From Sphingomonas koreensis (GTDB lineage Bacteria; Pseudomonadota; Alphaproteobacteria; Sphingomonadales; Sphingomonadaceae): a stretch of 64,000 bases of DNA. The notes under the pieces are model-generated. The model did no database searches. It saw nothing but the letters and a program-made list of their open reading frames with translations, and was not told the DNA's origin. The stretch lies in contig RCZF01000004.1 in assembly GCA_006438735.1 (NCBI GenBank), positions 130,449-194,448 of the forward strand. Direction: 5' to 3'. Shown in pieces: positions 62,347-64,000 of the stretch (its first letter is position 1; each line of letters opens with the position of its first letter). The position numbers and the translations under genes are program-made.

Positions 62347-63021
62347 TCAGTTTCGCTCCAGCCGCTCGATCCGGCCATCCTGCGCGACATAAGCGGCATC
62401 GACTTCGCTCACGAACAGCCCGTGACCGAGCACCCCCGGAATCGCGGAGAGCGCCAGCGCGAGTCCGTCGGGATCGGCCAGATCGGCGAAGGCGCAATCG
62501 ATCACGATGTTGTGCTGATCGGTCAGATAGGGATCACCGCCCGCCTTGCGCAACACCGGGTTTCCCCCGAGCGCCTTCAATCCCGCGGTGACGAAACTGC
62601 GCGCGAACGGCAGCACTTCTAGCGGCACCGGCGCTCGGCCCAGTGCGGCGACGCGTTTCGATCCGTCGGCGATCACGATCATCCGCTTGGCCGCGCTCGC
62701 GACGATCTTCTCGCGCAGCATCGCCCCGCCTGCGCCCTTGATCGCGCGGCAGCGCGGATCGATCTCGTCCGCCCCGTCGATCGCCAGATCGACCGCCGCG
62801 ACATCCTCGAAATCGAGCAGCGAGATGCCGTATTTCTCGGCCAGCTTCTCACTGGCGCGCGATGTGGCGACGGCGTCGATCTCCAGCCCGCGCGCCACCA
62901 GCGCGCCGATCGCCGCGATCGCAAAGGCCGCGGTCGAGCCCGTGCCGAGCCCGACCAGCATCCCCGGCCGCACCTCCGCCACCGCCGCCTCGGCGGCGAG
63001 TCGCTTGTCGTCATCGGTCAT
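62347..63021 (-). CDS. rpiA: Ribose-5-phosphate isomerase A
   Basis: 224-residue isomerase interconverting ribose 5-phosphate and ribulose 5-phosphate. Phosphate loop LVGLGTGSTAAFAI, catalytic Asp/Glu region DLAIDGADEIDPRCRAIKGA (Asp-Gly-Ala-Asp-Glu), Lys in GGAMLREKIVASAAKRMIVI. First gene of the minus-strand operon rpiA-tkt-tal-gnd-HAD-HAD. The 123-bp gap to divergent otsB contains the TGCACTGCAACAA box. Confidence 0.95.
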   Translation of the reverse strand: MTDDDKRLAAEAAVAEVRPGMLVGLGTGSTAAFAIAAIGALVARGLEIDAVATSRASEKLAEKYGISLLDFEDVAAVDLAIDGADEIDPRCRAIKGAGGAMLREKIVASAAKRMIVIADGSKRVAALGRAPVPLEVLPFARSFVTAGLKALGGNPVLRKAGGDPYLTDQHNIVIDCAFADLADPDGLALALSAIPGVLGHGLFVSEVDAAYVAQDGRIERLERN

Positions 63022-63080
63022 GGCTCGTCTCTAGGCTTCGGCCCGGGCAAAGCAACCGCGGGGGCCGGTTGCGTAACGAG

Positions 63081-63093
63081 TGCACTGCAACAA
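63081..63093. promoter_or_regulatory. TGCACTGCAACAA box in the rpiA/otsB divergent promoter
   Basis: TGCACTGCAACAA matches 12 of 13 bases of the box at 8618-8630 and 10 of 13 at 12585-12597; the core TGCA-C-TGCA is a palindrome. It is 60 bp upstream of rpiA and 52 bp upstream of otsB. Binding by a PhaR-like or other carbon-status regulator is inference. Confidence 0.45.
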
Positions 63094-63144
63094 ACTTTGC
63101 TGCGGGGGGTTCACCTCGTCATGCACAGCGTTAACAAGGTCGCC

Positions 63145-63885
63145 ATGGCCCACACCCGCGACCTTCCGCCGCCGCCGCGCGATCTGCTGCGCGATGCGAC
63201 CCTGTTCCTCGACTTCGACGGCACGCTGGTCGATCTCGCCGACACGCCCGACGCGGTGTCGGTCGATGACGCGCTGGCCGCGCTGCTGGCCGATCTCGGC
63301 GCGCGCCTCGACGGCCGCGTCGCTCTCGTCAGCGGCCGCTCGATCGCCAAGCTCGACGATCTGCTCGGCGATCGCGGGCTGCATATGGTCGGCAGCCACG
63401 GCGCCGAAACCCGCCTCGCCGGTGGCACGATCGAGCGCCCCGATCGCCCCGCCGCGCTCGACGATGCCGCCGCGCTGTTCGCCGATCGGCTGGGCGCGCA
63501 TGACGGCGTGGTGATCGAAACCAAGTCGCTCGGTGTCGGCGTTCATTACCGTTTGGCGCCGTCGGCCAAACAGGAAGCACATGCCCTGGTCGAGGCGTTC
63601 GCCCGCGCGCATCAACTCGAGGTCCAGCACGGCAAGATGATGGTCGAGCTGCGCCTGCCCGGCCACGACAAGGGATCGGCGATCGCCGCGCTGATGGCGC
63701 GCGCGCCTTTCGCCGGCCACGCCCCGGTGTTCTTGGGCGACGATCTCACCGACGAGCCCGGCTTCGCCGCCTGCGCTACGCGGGGCGGTGCCGGCATCCT
63801 CGTTGGCCCGGCGCGCGACAGCGCCGCCGGCTACCGCCTCGATGATGTCGCCGCGGTCCACGCCTTTCTGAAAGCTGCCGCATGA
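63145..63885 (+). CDS. otsB: Trehalose-6-phosphate phosphatase
   Basis: 246-residue HAD phosphatase that releases trehalose from trehalose 6-phosphate. Motif I TLFLDFDGTLVDLADTPDAV, RVALVSGRSIAKLDDLLG (motif II), GSHGAETRL, KMMVELRLPGHDKGSAIAAL with the conserved Lys, and motif IV PVFLGDDLTDEPGFAA. ATG 63145 has AAGGT 7 bp upstream; ATGs at 63121 and a GTG/other start at 63097 lack this. The stop overlaps the GH15 start (ATGA at 63882-63885). An otsA gene probably follows beyond the window. Confidence 0.93.
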   Translation: MAHTRDLPPPPRDLLRDATLFLDFDGTLVDLADTPDAVSVDDALAALLADLGARLDGRVALVSGRSIAKLDDLLGDRGLHMVGSHGAETRLAGGTIERPDRPAALDDAAALFADRLGAHDGVVIETKSLGVGVHYRLAPSAKQEAHALVEAFARAHQLEVQHGKMMVELRLPGHDKGSAIAALMARAPFAGHAPVFLGDDLTDEPGFAACATRGGAGILVGPARDSAAGYRLDDVAAVHAFLKAAA

Positions 63886-64000
63886 CCGCCACGCTCGATC
63901 TCTGGCCGATCGGCAATTGCCAGGTATCCGCGCTGGTCGATCGCTCGGGCCGCTACGTGTGGGGCTGCACGCCGCGCGTCGATGGCGATCCCGCCTTCTG
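63882..64000 (+). CDS. GH15 family protein, 5' part only
   Basis: The reading frame runs off the window after 39 codons. Residues LWPIGNCQVSALVDRSGRYV and WGCTPRVDGDPAF match the N-terminus of bacterial GH15 (glucoamylase/trehalase-like) proteins often encoded beside otsB and otsA. It is translationally coupled to otsB. With so little sequence the enzyme activity cannot be judged; trehalase or glucoamylase activity is possible. Confidence 0.75.
   Translation, partial: MTATLDLWPIGNCQVSALVDRSGRYVWGCTPRVDGDPAF

Noticed and set aside
1..64000. tRNA, rRNA or CRISPR loci
   Set aside because: I looked through the intergenic gaps and saw no cloverleaf-like T-loop sequence, rRNA signature or regularly spaced repeats. 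A covariance-model scan was not possible here.

Overview
The window looks like chromosome of an alphaproteobacterium of the order Sphingomonadales (Sphingomonas-like). The reasons are the high G+C content, the ribF-ileS-lspA-DUF3035 order, a TorF-type outer-membrane protein, a TonB receptor with the sphingomonad-style plug motif 'DIVVTGS', an RNase E with the long acidic insertion seen in alphaproteobacteria, and dispersed CTCTCCCCTTCAGGGGAGAG palindromes. I recognised no rRNA, tRNA, CRISPR array or prophage. The genus is inference; no database was searched.

Layout. 1-2853: an IS5-family element (transposase made by a -1 frameshift) whose right end has been lost and fused to a GH3 beta-glucosidase gene that has itself lost its 3' end. 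2981-8527: an OPT-family transporter and a GT4 glycosyltransferase/GH130 pair. 8675-12517: queF, and a sulfurtransferase-metC-mscS operon. 12716-19781: a TorF-like porin, then ribF-ileS-lspA-DUF3035 (reverse) and a FAD oxidoreductase. ileS carries an in-frame palindromic repeat. 19814-24269: folA, hemerythrin, thyA, a RadC-like JAB protein, a lipoprotein-type methyltransferase and prfB. 24323-33624: PBP1A, an N-acetylmuramoyl-L-alanine amidase, RNase E, an M48 protease and a DsbA-like thioredoxin. 33685-38836: two ABC-2 exporters, the second in an operon with a DesK/DesR-like two-component system and twin operator-like repeats.

39457-56150 is the most interesting part: a catabolic cluster of about 17 kb, nearly all on the minus strand. 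It encodes a TonB receptor, a Tat-signal ThDP-dependent enzyme, two cytochromes c, an NCS2 permease, an alpha/beta hydrolase, a cytosolic-looking NMT1-like binding protein, a three-subunit xanthine-dehydrogenase-family molybdenum hydroxylase, UbiD, UbiX, CoxG and a divergent GntR-FCD regulator. The proposed logic is outer-membrane uptake, a periplasmic ThDP reaction possibly linked to cytochrome c, import by the NCS2 permease, then hydroxylation, prenylated-FMN decarboxylation and hydrolysis in the cytosol. A TGTATKAC box lies in all three promoter regions of this cluster. The substrate is unknown; a (hetero)aromatic acid is the best guess.

56501-64000: a pentose-phosphate operon (rpiA, tkt, tal, gnd and two HAD phosphatase-family genes) diverging from otsB and the start of a GH15 gene. 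A TGCRYTGCA-type box occurs upstream of the GT4/GH130 operon, of the porin gene, and between rpiA and otsB, and may mark a shared carbon-status regulator.
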